NCBI GenBank assembly: GCA_900766135.1
Contig: CAAFUF010000006.1
Span: forward strand, 1-64,000
Source of the DNA: Paenibacillaceae bacterium
GTDB lineage: Bacteria; Bacillota; Bacilli; Paenibacillales; Paenibacillaceae
Direction: 5' to 3'
Length of the DNA: 64,000 nt
Positions 33,588 to 41,912 of this stretch are shown in pieces. Position 1 is the stretch's first letter. Each line of letters begins with the position of its first letter. The notes beneath the pieces were generated by a model. It was not told the origin of the DNA. It saw nothing but the letters and a program-made list of their open reading frames with translations, and searched no databases. Position numbers and translations under genes: made by a program.

Positions 33588-34830
33588 GAATGTCACGCTC
33601 CTTCACGCCGAAATACTTCGGTTTCAACAGCTTGCCGGCTTTAAGCAGCAGGTTCAGCAGGAAACGGGAGAGATAGATATTCGTGGCGATACTAAGCACG
33701 ATTTCCACGATGAGCACCAAGGCAAAGCCTTTGACGGCCCCCGTACCAAACGCGTACATAACGGCCGCAACGATAATGGTCGTAATCTGCGAATCCAGCA
33801 CTGTACGCAAGGAATGCTTGTCCCCTGCTTTTACGGCAGACATAATGCTCTTGCCGGTCCGCATTTCCTCATGAATCCGTTCATTGGTAATGATGTTGGC
33901 GTCAACCGCCATCCCGATCCCGAGAATGAAAGCCGCGATCCCCGGAAGGGTTAATGTGAAGTCTGCCCAGACGAACACGAGAATGAGCAGCCAGGTATGC
34001 ACGATCAGGGTAAACGCAGCAATCAGCCCCGGCACCCGGTACATGCCGATCATGAACAACAGGATGAAGAGGGAACCGATCAAACCGGCTTCAATCGTCT
34101 TGTCCAGCGACTGCTTGCCCAACGTCGCGCCCACGCTTTGCGAGTATTTCTCCGTCAGTTTCAACGGAAGCGCGCCCAGGTTGATCTTGTCGCGCAGTTC
34201 TTTGGCTTTCTCCAAGTCGCCGCCCACGCTGATTTGCGCGGTTCCTTCGGTCAAGACCGCCTGAACGACCGGATCGGACACCAAATCTTCGTTCATGTAA
34301 ATCGCCAAGGGTTGTCCCAGCAAACGTTTGGTCACTTCGGCGAATTTTTCTTTGTTATTCACCTTGATGCTGACGACCGGTTCATTCATTTGAGTGAATT
34401 CCAGCTTGGCGCCGTTAGCCGCGAAGTCCGTACCGATCATTTCGATCTTGTTGTATTCGTCGGCGTTCTTCTCCGTGCCGTCCTTACTGCGGAACGTCAG
34501 CGAAGCAGGCTCCTTCATCGTCTTGCGCACCGTCTCTTCGTCGGTCACGCCGGCCACTTTCAAGCGGATCCGGTTCGTGCCTTCCGTCGTAACTTCCGGC
34601 TCGCTCGTCCCCAGCTTGTTGGCCCGGTCCTCCAGGCTCTTGGCCGTTTGGATCAAGGATTCCTTCGTGACCTCGTTTCCGCCTTCCAGCGGACTGGCTT
34701 CATATAGAATCTCAAAGCCGCCTTTCAAATCAAGGCCGAGACGTACGTTCTTCAGCAGGTCGGGGGTTGTCCATGCCATGATGCCAAACGAGACAACCAC
34801 GACGGCTATGAATGTGATAATTCTTTTCAT
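33577..34830 (-). CDS. secD: Protein translocase subunit SecD
   Basis: Membrane protein with an N-terminal span, a large extracytoplasmic P1 region and five C-terminal spans. Motifs include LGLDLKGGFEILYE near residue 32 and the RND-type TLPGIAAFILGIGMAVDANI then IITNERI. 417 residues is short relative to E. coli SecD but normal for Gram-positives. The ATG is preceded by GGGGAAAG with a longish spacer. It overlaps secF at its 3' end. Confidence 0.95.
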   Translation of the reverse strand: MKRIITFIAVVVVSFGIMAWTTPDLLKNVRLGLDLKGGFEILYEASPLEGGNEVTKESLIQTAKSLEDRANKLGTSEPEVTTEGTNRIRLKVAGVTDEETVRKTMKEPASLTFRSKDGTEKNADEYNKIEMIGTDFAANGAKLEFTQMNEPVVSIKVNNKEKFAEVTKRLLGQPLAIYMNEDLVSDPVVQAVLTEGTAQISVGGDLEKAKELRDKINLGALPLKLTEKYSQSVGATLGKQSLDKTIEAGLIGSLFILLFMIGMYRVPGLIAAFTLIVHTWLLILVFVWADFTLTLPGIAAFILGIGMAVDANIITNERIHEEMRTGKSIMSAVKAGDKHSLRTVLDSQITTIIVAAVMYAFGTGAVKGFALVLIVEIVLSIATNIYLSRFLLNLLLKAGKLLKPKYFGVKERDIREL

Positions 34831-34935
34831 CCCGTACTTCTTTCCCCTTTCAAATTCTCAATATTCCTATTATAGCGATGGCCGAAAAACCAGTCAATTT
34901 ATCTAATAATGTCAATTTGATTAACGACCGGCACG

Positions 34936-34968
34936 AAAAAAAAGATCCCATTCAATCCAAACGGGATC
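34936..34968 (-). terminator. Rho-independent terminator of comN
   Basis: GATCCC and GGGATC pair around a 13-base loop and are followed on the minus strand by eight T. The first arm lies inside the last codons of the comN gene. Confidence 0.75.
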
Positions 34969-35209
34969 CCCGATAGGCGGACATCGTCATATAGTTCATA
35001 AACTGGGTCACTTTCAGAGAAAGGATGTCGTTCACCAGTTGATACAAGGGAGGGAATCCACCCTTCTCGTATTTATGGCTGATACACTCCCAAATGTCAG
35101 GTCCGGTGATATGCTCGTACCCGATAAGCCGGAACTCATCGGCCTTGCTGCGGCACAAGCCCTCGATAGCTTCGTTCAGTTGTTGGTCCGTCATTTGATC
35201 CTCAGCCAC
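34952..35209 (-). CDS. comN: Post-transcriptional regulator ComN-like (YrzD)
   Basis: 85 residues. The sequence LCRSKADEFRLIGYEHITGP and DIWECISHKYEKGGFPPLYQ resembles the Post_transc_reg family; B. subtilis ComN controls comE mRNA and localises with DivIVA. The location next to secDF and spoVB is the same as for B. subtilis yrzD. GTG start at 35209 with AAGGAGG ten bases upstream. Its role in competence here is inferred only from family membership. Confidence 0.82.
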   Translation of the reverse strand: MAEDQMTDQQLNEAIEGLCRSKADEFRLIGYEHITGPDIWECISHKYEKGGFPPLYQLVNDILSLKVTQFMNYMTMSAYRGSRLD

Positions 35210-35448
35210 GCTTTCAAGCCCTCCTTCGACAACCCGTCTTATTACATTCTACCCTAAATCTCCGAATCCTGCTTAGAAGAGTTCTTCCATTTCGGATTCT
35301 TGCGAAAAAGACGAGTCATGAACCGGGACAGGTCTGTCATATCCATGAAGAGAGAGGTTGTACGGGCCTCGCTTACGAGTTTATTAGGCAGCCTAACGCA
35401 CCGAGTCTACGGGGGAAGTTGAAGGCTGCCGGGGGAGTGGAGTTTCGA

Positions 35449-37062
35449 TTGAATAAACAAACCTTTATCCAGGGTACGATGATCCTGCTGGTGGCAGGCA
35501 TCGTGAACCGCCTCCTGGGCTTCATTCCGCGCATCATGCTGCCCCGCGTGATCGGAGCCGAAGGCGTTGGGCTGTATCAGCTCGGATACCCTTTTTTTCT
35601 CGTGCTGGTTACGATAATAACCGGAGGCATTCCGCTAGCCGTGGCCAAGCTGGTGGCAGAAGCGGAGTCCTCGGGCAAACCGGAGCGTTCGGTGTCGATT
35701 TTGCGGACAAGCTTGGTATTTACGACCGCAGCCGGCTTTCTGTTCACGTTTCTCTGCCTGTTTGGCGCGCCGTGGGTAACCCGGTACGTCCTCACCGATC
35801 CTCGCGTTTACCATACGTTTATCGCCATGAGCCCGATGATTATTATCGTGTCCGTCTCTTCGGTCTACCGCGGGTATTTTCAAGGGAAGCAGGATATGAT
35901 CCCTTCGGCAGTCTCTTCTATTATGGAGACGGTCGCCCGAATCATCGGCGTCCTCTGGTTTTCTTATCTCCTGCTCCCGATGGGGATCGCCTATGCGGCC
36001 GCAGGGGCCATGCTGGGCGTTGTAGCCGGCGAAGTAGTTGGCATGGGCGTCCTCTTGTGGCAGTATCGGCGTCTGCAGCGGCGGGAGCGCCTGGATAGCA
36101 CTAAGCCGGGCGACAAAGCAGACTCCCCCGCCGACGCTGCGAGCCCTGACCAAACTTCCGCCCCCGCCGCTTCTCCGTTCGGAGCCACGCTGCGGCGAAT
36201 TTTGCGCATCGCCATCCCGGTTACGGGCAGCCGCCTGGTCGGTTCGCTCTCCTACCTGTTGGAGTCGATTACGACGGCGCGGAGTTTGGCTATCGCCGGC
36301 GTTGGAGTCGCCGTGGCCACTTCCCAGTACGGTGCGCTGCAGGGGATGATCATCCCGCTGCTGCTGCTTCCCGGGGCGTTAACTTCTTCGCTCGCCGTAT
36401 CGCTGGTTCCCTCGCTAGCCGAAGCGCAAGCGCGGGGCGACGTCAAGACGATCCATTTGCGGCTGCATCAATCCTTGCGGCTTGCGCTGGTCACCGGCGC
36501 CCCTTTTGCGGCGATCATGTTCGTTCTGGCCGACCCGATATGCCGGCTCGTCTATAACGACGGCACGATCGGCGGCATGCTCAAAATCATGGCACCCTTT
36601 GCCCTCCTGCTCTACATCCAGACGCCGCTGCAGGCAACGTTGCAGGCCTTGGACAAACCGGGCCGCGCGCTGATCAACACGCTGGTCGGGGCCATCATCA
36701 AAATATCGCTGATCTTCTATCTGGCCTCTAACCCGGCCTTGGGAATCTACGGCGCGATTATCGCTATTATCATTAACTTCGTCGTCGTTACGGTCATGCA
36801 CGGGTACAGCGTATCAAAGACCCTTCGCTACCGTTTGCCCTACCTTGATATGCTCAAAGTGGGCGCAGCCATGGTCATTATGGCTGCCGCCGCCGACTAT
36901 CTATATAAAAACTTCATCCTTAGCTCGCAAATGGGATGGCAATTTTTGATGGCGGCTCTGTTGTCCGGCTTGCTGTATTTGGCTCTAGCGGGAATCATGG
37001 GGTTGTTTGATCTTCAGGACCTCAAGAGGCTGCCCGTTTTGGGCAAATGGTTTCGAAGATGA
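35449..37062 (+). CDS. spoVB: Stage V sporulation protein B (MOP-type flippase)
   Basis: Polytopic membrane protein of the MurJ-like/polysaccharide exporter superfamily needed for spore cortex formation, probably moving lipid-linked precursors. 537 residues with about 14 spans; VNRLLGFIPRIMLPRVIGAE near the N-terminus and GYFQGKQDMIPSAVSSIMET are typical. A hydrophilic Ser/Ala/Pro linker lies between the halves near residue 230. The TTG at 35449 has GGAG six bases upstream; an earlier TTG at 35419 lies too near its own purine tract. A weak sigma-E-like pair (GTCATGA, CATATCC) lies near 35318-35342 but is uncertain. It converges on the next gene with a 5-bp gap. Confidence 0.92.
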   Translation: MNKQTFIQGTMILLVAGIVNRLLGFIPRIMLPRVIGAEGVGLYQLGYPFFLVLVTIITGGIPLAVAKLVAEAESSGKPERSVSILRTSLVFTTAAGFLFTFLCLFGAPWVTRYVLTDPRVYHTFIAMSPMIIIVSVSSVYRGYFQGKQDMIPSAVSSIMETVARIIGVLWFSYLLLPMGIAYAAAGAMLGVVAGEVVGMGVLLWQYRRLQRRERLDSTKPGDKADSPADAASPDQTSAPAASPFGATLRRILRIAIPVTGSRLVGSLSYLLESITTARSLAIAGVGVAVATSQYGALQGMIIPLLLLPGALTSSLAVSLVPSLAEAQARGDVKTIHLRLHQSLRLALVTGAPFAAIMFVLADPICRLVYNDGTIGGMLKIMAPFALLLYIQTPLQATLQALDKPGRALINTLVGAIIKISLIFYLASNPALGIYGAIIAIIINFVVVTVMHGYSVSKTLRYRLPYLDMLKVGAAMVIMAAAADYLYKNFILSSQMGWQFLMAALLSGLLYLALAGIMGLFDLQDLKRLPVLGKWFRR

Positions 37063-37067
37063 CTCCC

Positions 37068-37781
37068 TTACTTCTCGTCGATCGCATTGATATACAACTT
37101 CCCGTTATGATCGATGCTGCAGAAGAACACCTGTTTAAAATCCGATAAACCTTTCGTTTGAATTTGATTCTTCAGCCAAAAGCGGGTTTTCCCGATTTGC
37201 CGCAGGTTCTCGTCGTTCACTTTGCCGTCCATGATCAGCGGCAGCGGAAGCGCCTCGAATTTGATTTTGGCGGAGAGGCTGGTCTCCCGTTTTCTGGGAT
37301 GCGGCGGCCCTCCTTCCCCTTCGGTCTTATCTTTGGGAATCACGCTCAGCTGCCCGGTGGTTTCCAATACGGCAAACTCAACGTCGGCGACGCTGTCGAT
37401 CTTCTGCGAACGCAACTGCATCATTAAATCATCCAGGTTGTAGCGCTGGCGCCTCATTTCTTTGCGGTTGATTTGCCCGTTTCGAATAATGACGCTGGGT
37501 TCGCCGTCAAACCATAACCGCACTTTCCGGAAACGAAGCGACAGCATCGCGATGGCGATTTGAATCAGCAGCAGGGTCAGCATAGGGACGATTCCGTCAT
37601 AAATCGGCCGATCGATATCTTCCAGGGCAAAAACGGCAATTTCCGCAATCATGACCGAAATCACCAGGTCGAAGATGGACAGCTCGCCGATTTCTCTTTT
37701 CCCCATAATACGCATGACTCCGAACACTAAAAAATACATCAGGACGGTTCGGAAGATATGGTTTGCCATATGCTCGACCAC
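37068..37781 (-). CDS. DUF421 membrane protein (YrbG/YetF-like)
   Basis: 237 residues. Three N-terminal spans include MRIMGKREIGELSIFDLVIS, the hallmark of DUF421/YetF proteins. The cytoplasmic C-terminus has PSVIIRNGQINRKEMRRQRY and LRSQKIDSVADVEFAVLE. YetF-type proteins have been linked to spore germination and membrane functions in Bacillus, but their activity is unclear. GTG at 37781 follows GGAGGAGG by about seven bases; an in-frame extension upstream would include that site. B. subtilis yrbG lies at the same place beside spoVB. Confidence 0.88.
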   Translation of the reverse strand: MVEHMANHIFRTVLMYFLVFGVMRIMGKREIGELSIFDLVISVMIAEIAVFALEDIDRPIYDGIVPMLTLLLIQIAIAMLSLRFRKVRLWFDGEPSVIIRNGQINRKEMRRQRYNLDDLMMQLRSQKIDSVADVEFAVLETTGQLSVIPKDKTEGEGGPPHPRKRETSLSAKIKFEALPLPLIMDGKVNDENLRQIGKTRFWLKNQIQTKGLSDFKQVFFCSIDHNGKLYINAIDEK

Positions 37782-37999
37782 GCCAATTCCTCCTCCGGCT
37801 AGAAGTTCGCACAAAACATGGTATAGCTATTCTGACCGCCCCCTCTCCTTTCCATGCGGAATGCCACAGATCAAAATGCGGGAGGTTTGCAATAATCTTC
37901 CTCGCTCAATTTGGCCAAGTCAGGTCTATCCGGATAAGCTTGACCATAAAATGTGGTAAAACGTCTGTCGAAGACATTGAAGACAGGAGGCCGAGCACG

Positions 38000-38392
38000 A
38001 TGCATTTGATCCGCCGAATATTCGGGATTCGTTTGTCCCAGCCCACCGTTGCCGGGTTATGGTATGGATTTTTATGGATGATGATTGGCGCATTGATTTT
38101 ATCCTTATTGCTGCAAGGGGACATGCTTGAGGAGTTTGAAATGACAGTGTACACCTATCTCGTGCATGCCGTTGCCGTCTTATTTGGAGGAATCGTATCC
38201 GGTAAACGTGCCAAACAGAAAGGATGGTATCAAGGGGCTCTGACCGGAGCGCTGTATGTGCTGCTATTGCTGTTGATCAGCTTCTTGGCCATGGACACGT
38301 CGCTGGGGTTCCAGGAATGGGGGTTAATCTTGCCGGGGTTTGTCATCGGCGCAATCGGCGGCATGATCGGAGTGAATCTCGGCCGGAAGTGA
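38000..38392 (+). CDS. TIGR04086 family membrane protein (YrzE-like)
   Basis: 130 residues with four predicted membrane spans, for example FLWMMIGALILSLLLQ, AVAVLFGGIVSGKRAKQKGW and GFVIGAIGGMIGVNLGRK. The position between yrbG and yajC matches B. subtilis yrzE, whose function is unknown. AGGAGG lies nine bases before the ATG at 38000; the upstream in-frame extension has no similarity. It is divergent from yrbG. Confidence 0.85.
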   Translation: MHLIRRIFGIRLSQPTVAGLWYGFLWMMIGALILSLLLQGDMLEEFEMTVYTYLVHAVAVLFGGIVSGKRAKQKGWYQGALTGALYVLLLLLISFLAMDTSLGFQEWGLILPGFVIGAIGGMIGVNLGRK

Positions 38393-38474
38393 ACCGGGTT
38401 TTACGACGGCCTCCATTCATGGTAAGTTGGACTTAGTCCTAGCGACATCATCATGAGGAGGTCGTTCTCGTATC

Positions 38475-39314
38475 ATGCATTATTCCATGTCCGGTATCTC
38501 CTGGCTGACCGGTATTTCCGTCCTAATCCTAATCTGGACCAACACGCTTCACTCGCCCTGGCATGCCATCATTTCATTATTTCGTCAACTGATCAAGTCA
38601 AGGCATTTGCTGTGGCTTCTGCTGTTGACCGTCGGAGTTTTGCTGTTAAACAAATATGAACTGTTATTGGAAAATCAACTTCCTTACGATATGGATTTCA
38701 CGCCGTGGATCTTAAGCATCGAGGGACATTTCGTCGCTTCGTTTCAAAGCCTGTTTCATGCACCAGCCGTAACTGAAATGGCCGCTTTCTTCTATTTAGT
38801 CGTTTTTCAAGCTTTAATTCTTGCTTCGCTGGGGATTTATGCTTCCGACAACCGACTCCCTTTGCTGTACGCCACCTGTTGTACCGTGATCCTGAATTAC
38901 GTGGTGGCGATTCCTTTTTATTTGCTGTTCCCCGTGAACGAGGTATGGTCGTATCCTCCATCGGGCACTTCTTTTTATATGCTGGAGGTCTTTCCGGATT
39001 TCGAGAAGGTTTACCGCCCTTTATCCGGTCTCGATAACTGTTTCCCCAGCCTGCACACCTCGGTCTCCGTCTCTATGGCCATTTTGGCCATGCGCTCAGG
39101 AAACCGGCGCTGGGGCATAATGGCTTCATGCTGTTCGGCGATCATTCTGTTTTCGATATTTTATTTGGGAATTCACTGGTTTACGGACATGCTTGGGGGG
39201 GTGGTGCTAGCCGTTTCGGCCTCTACCATCGGCCTTGCTTGGGGGCAACGTATGGCGAACTCTTCGCTGCCCGGAAGCCTTAAACCGAATCAAGCCATAA
39301 AAAAGAGCCTGTAG
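38475..39314 (+). CDS. PAP2 superfamily membrane phosphatase
   Basis: 279 residues with about six spans. The C-terminal half has the PAP2 core: CFPSLHTSVSVSMAILAMRS with the catalytic-type histidine, then YLGIHWFTDMLGG. An aspartate-rich loop YRPLSGLDNCFPS precedes it, as in Aur1/inositolphosphotransferase-like members. Likely substrates are lipid phosphates or phospholipids at the outer membrane face. GAGGAGG precedes the ATG by a long 13 bases, so a slightly later ATG is possible. It is inserted between yrzE and yajC, unlike B. subtilis. Confidence 0.82.
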   Translation: MHYSMSGISWLTGISVLILIWTNTLHSPWHAIISLFRQLIKSRHLLWLLLLTVGVLLLNKYELLLENQLPYDMDFTPWILSIEGHFVASFQSLFHAPAVTEMAAFFYLVVFQALILASLGIYASDNRLPLLYATCCTVILNYVVAIPFYLLFPVNEVWSYPPSGTSFYMLEVFPDFEKVYRPLSGLDNCFPSLHTSVSVSMAILAMRSGNRRWGIMASCCSAIILFSIFYLGIHWFTDMLGGVVLAVSASTIGLAWGQRMANSSLPGSLKPNQAIKKSL

Positions 39315-39327
39315 CATACAGGCTCTT
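39303..39327. terminator. Bidirectional terminator
   Basis: AAGAGCCTGTA and TACAGGCTCTT form an 11-bp stem with a three-base loop. The plus side continues gctttgtttg, the minus side TTTTTTA. It separates the PAP2 gene from yajC and starts within the last codons of the PAP2 gene. Confidence 0.85.
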
Positions 39328-39349
39328 GCTTTGTTTGTCTTTATCGCGA

Positions 39350-39658
39350 TTAACCTTCCGACTCTTTAATTGCGTGGCTGATCGCGCTGCGGTCAAACGT
39401 CAGCTTGGTTACATCGTTGACGCGAAGCACTACCGTATCGTCAGCAAGCTCCATAATCGTCCCATGCAGACCACCGATCGTCACGATCTTGTCGCCTTTC
39501 TTAAGTGCATTCAGCATCGTAGTGCGCTGCGATTGCTTTTTCTTCTGCGGGCGAATCAGTAGGAAGTAAAAAACGGCGATCATAATTACAAACGGAATGA
39601 TCATGGTGATCAGCGAACTGCCACCAGCCGGCTGTTGTGCGGCATACTGAAAGAACAT
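39350..39658 (-). CDS. yajC: Preprotein translocase subunit YajC
   Basis: Single-span accessory subunit of the Sec translocon. 102 residues: one membrane span (IPFVIMIAVFYFLLIRPQKK) followed by a small basic and beta-rich domain with KKGDKIVTIGGLHGTI. GGGGG lies seven bases before the ATG. It follows tgt by 37 bp, the order common to most bacteria (queA-tgt-yajC). Confidence 0.96.
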   Translation of the reverse strand: MFFQYAAQQPAGGSSLITMIIPFVIMIAVFYFLLIRPQKKKQSQRTTMLNALKKGDKIVTIGGLHGTIMELADDTVVLRVNDVTKLTFDRSAISHAIKESEG

Positions 39659-39695
39659 GTCTTATCCCCCTTTCCAAAATCGCTAACGGTATGAC

Positions 39696-40844
39696 TTAAA
39701 ATCCTTTGTCATTGCCAAACAGACCGTACTGCTCAAAAAATTCATCCCGGAAACTCAACAACCGATCGTCCATAATCGCCTGACGGACTTTGCCCATCAG
39801 ATGAATGAGGAAATGCAGATTATGGTATGTAGTTAATCGCAGCCCAAACGTTTCGTCGGCTTTGATTAGGTGGCGAAGGTACGCCCTGGAGTAATTCCGG
39901 CAGGTATAGCAGTCGCACTCGGGATCCAGCGGTCCGAAATCGTTGGCATACTGAGCGTTGCGTACGACTAGACGGCCTTGGCTGGTCATCGTGGTGCCGT
40001 TGCGCGCAATCCGGGTAGGCAGCACGCAGTCGAACATGTCGACGCCGCGAATCGCCCCTTCAATCAGCGCATCCGGCGAACCGACCCCCATTAAATAGCG
40101 CGGCTTGTCTGCCGGCAGCAGGGGAACGGTATATTCCAGCACTTCGTACATCAGCGGCTTAGGCTCGCCTACACTCAGTCCACCAATAGCATACCCCGGG
40201 AAATCCAGCGAAGTCAAATCGCGGGCGCTTTGCTTACGCAGATCCTCATACATGCCGCCTTGAACAATGGCAAACAACCCTTGATCCTGAGGACGGGCAT
40301 GGCTTTGCAAACAGCGCTCCGCCCACCGCGTCGTGCGCTCCAGCGAGTTCTTCACATAGTCGTAATCGGCCGGATACGGCGGGCATTCGTCAAACGCCAT
40401 CATGATGTCCGAGCCCAGCGCGTTCTGGATTTCCATCGCTACTTCCGGGGAGAGGAACAGCTTGTCGCCGTTCAGATGGGAGCGGAAATGCACGCCTTCC
40501 TCCGTGATTTTGCGCATCTCGCTGAGCGAGAACACCTGAAACCCGCCGCTATCCGTCAAAATCGCGCGGTCCCAGTTCATGAATTTATGCAGTCCGCCCG
40601 CCTGGCGAATGATCTCGTGTCCCGGACGCAAAAAGAGATGGTACGTATTGCTCAAAATAATCCGCGCATCCATCTCCTTCAATTCTTCCGGACTCATCGT
40701 TTTCACGGTGGCCTGCGTACCGACCGGCATAAACACCGGCGTGTCGAACGAGCCGTGCGGCGTATGCACGCGCCCCAGCCGGGCACCGGATTGCTTACAG
40801 GTCTTAATATGTTCGTAGGTGATTGCTGCTGCCAATCTGATCAA
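39696..40844 (-). CDS. tgt: tRNA-guanine transglycosylase
   Basis: Exchanges guanine 34 for preQ1 in GUN-anticodon tRNAs, a step in queuosine synthesis. 382 residues. Motifs: HTPHGSFDTPVFMPVGTQ, the catalytic aspartate regions LTDSGGFQVFSL and MFDCVLPTRIARNG, and the zinc site DPECDCYTCRNYSRAYLRHL. The start is TTG at 40844, only four bases from GAGGACGG; another TTG three codons later is an alternative. It lies 31 bp after queA. Confidence 0.95.
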   Translation of the reverse strand: MIRLAAAITYEHIKTCKQSGARLGRVHTPHGSFDTPVFMPVGTQATVKTMSPEELKEMDARIILSNTYHLFLRPGHEIIRQAGGLHKFMNWDRAILTDSGGFQVFSLSEMRKITEEGVHFRSHLNGDKLFLSPEVAMEIQNALGSDIMMAFDECPPYPADYDYVKNSLERTTRWAERCLQSHARPQDQGLFAIVQGGMYEDLRKQSARDLTSLDFPGYAIGGLSVGEPKPLMYEVLEYTVPLLPADKPRYLMGVGSPDALIEGAIRGVDMFDCVLPTRIARNGTTMTSQGRLVVRNAQYANDFGPLDPECDCYTCRNYSRAYLRHLIKADETFGLRLTTYHNLHFLIHLMGKVRQAIMDDRLLSFRDEFFEQYGLFGNDKGF

Positions 40845-40875
40845 CCGTCCTCTTCTAAATATATGAACAACTTCT

Positions 40876-41904
40876 TTAGTAAATAAACATGGCGTCGCCG
40901 AAGCTGAAAAAACGGTACTTCAAGTCGATCGCTTCCTGATAAGCGTTCAAGATCCGCTCCCGGCCCGCCAGCGCGCTGACCAGCATGACCAGCGTCGATT
41001 TCGGGAGATGGAAGTTCGTAAGGAGCGCATCCACCAGTCCAAACCGGTAACCGGGATAGATGAAGATGCCTGTCCAGCCGCTGCTCTTGACGATGGGTCC
41101 GTCCCCGCATTGCTGGGCCACCGTCTCCAACGTCCGAGCCGAGGTGGTCCCGACGGCCACGACCCTGCCGCCTCTCGCTTTCGTTTCGTTCAGGACGTCG
41201 GCTGTTTCCTGCGGCAGTACGAAATATTCTTCGTGCATGACATGATCCTCGACCCGGTCCACCGACATCGGCCGGAACGTGCCCAGCCCGACGTGCAGCG
41301 TGACGAAAGCGACCGTCACTCCTTTAGCCCGCACCTGATCCAGCAAATCTTCGGTGAAATGCAAACCCGCGGTTGGCGCGGCGGCCGACCCCTCGTGTTT
41401 GGAATATACCGTCTGGTAACGTTCGCGGTCATCTAACTTCTCCTTAATGTAAGGAGGCAACGGCATCTGACCCAGGCGATCCAATATTTCGTTGAAAATT
41501 CCTTCATAGGCGAAACGGAGCACGCGTCCGCCCATTTCACCCTCGGATTCGACGGTAGCCCGCAACTCCTCCCCGAACACGATGACCGTGCCGGCTTTCA
41601 GTTTCTTGCCCGGTTTGACCAAGGCTTCCCAGCGGTCTTCGCCCAAATTTTTGAGCAGCAAGACTTCGGCTTTGGCGCCGGTATCCTGCTTCATCCCGAA
41701 CAAGCGGGCTGGAATCACGCGCGTATCATTCAGTACCAGCGTATCGCCCGGTTGCAAATACTCCAGAATATCGGAAAACGTATGATGCCGGATTTCCCCG
41801 GTTTGTTTATTTAACGTCAGCAGGCGCGAAGCGCTACGCTCAGCCAGCGGCGTTTGGGCGATGAGCTCCTCCGGGAGCTCGAAATCATAAAGATCCACAT
41901 TCAT
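40876..41904 (-). CDS. queA: S-adenosylmethionine:tRNA ribosyltransferase-isomerase QueA
   Basis: Builds epoxyqueuosine from preQ1-tRNA and SAM. It has 342 residues from 41904, with YDFELPEELIAQTP at the N-terminus, DTLVLNDTRVIPARLFG, TAGLHFTEDLL, and FHLPKSTLVMLVSALAG near the end. An ATG four codons earlier forms an ATGA overlap with the spoIID-like stop but has AAGGA directly against it, so I prefer the second ATG, whose spacing is long. Both starts remain possible. It is in one operon with tgt and yajC. Confidence 0.93.
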   Translation of the reverse strand: MNVDLYDFELPEELIAQTPLAERSASRLLTLNKQTGEIRHHTFSDILEYLQPGDTLVLNDTRVIPARLFGMKQDTGAKAEVLLLKNLGEDRWEALVKPGKKLKAGTVIVFGEELRATVESEGEMGGRVLRFAYEGIFNEILDRLGQMPLPPYIKEKLDDRERYQTVYSKHEGSAAAPTAGLHFTEDLLDQVRAKGVTVAFVTLHVGLGTFRPMSVDRVEDHVMHEEYFVLPQETADVLNETKARGGRVVAVGTTSARTLETVAQQCGDGPIVKSSGWTGIFIYPGYRFGLVDALLTNFHLPKSTLVMLVSALAGRERILNAYQEAIDLKYRFFSFGDAMFIY

Positions 41905-41912
41905 CGGTTTAT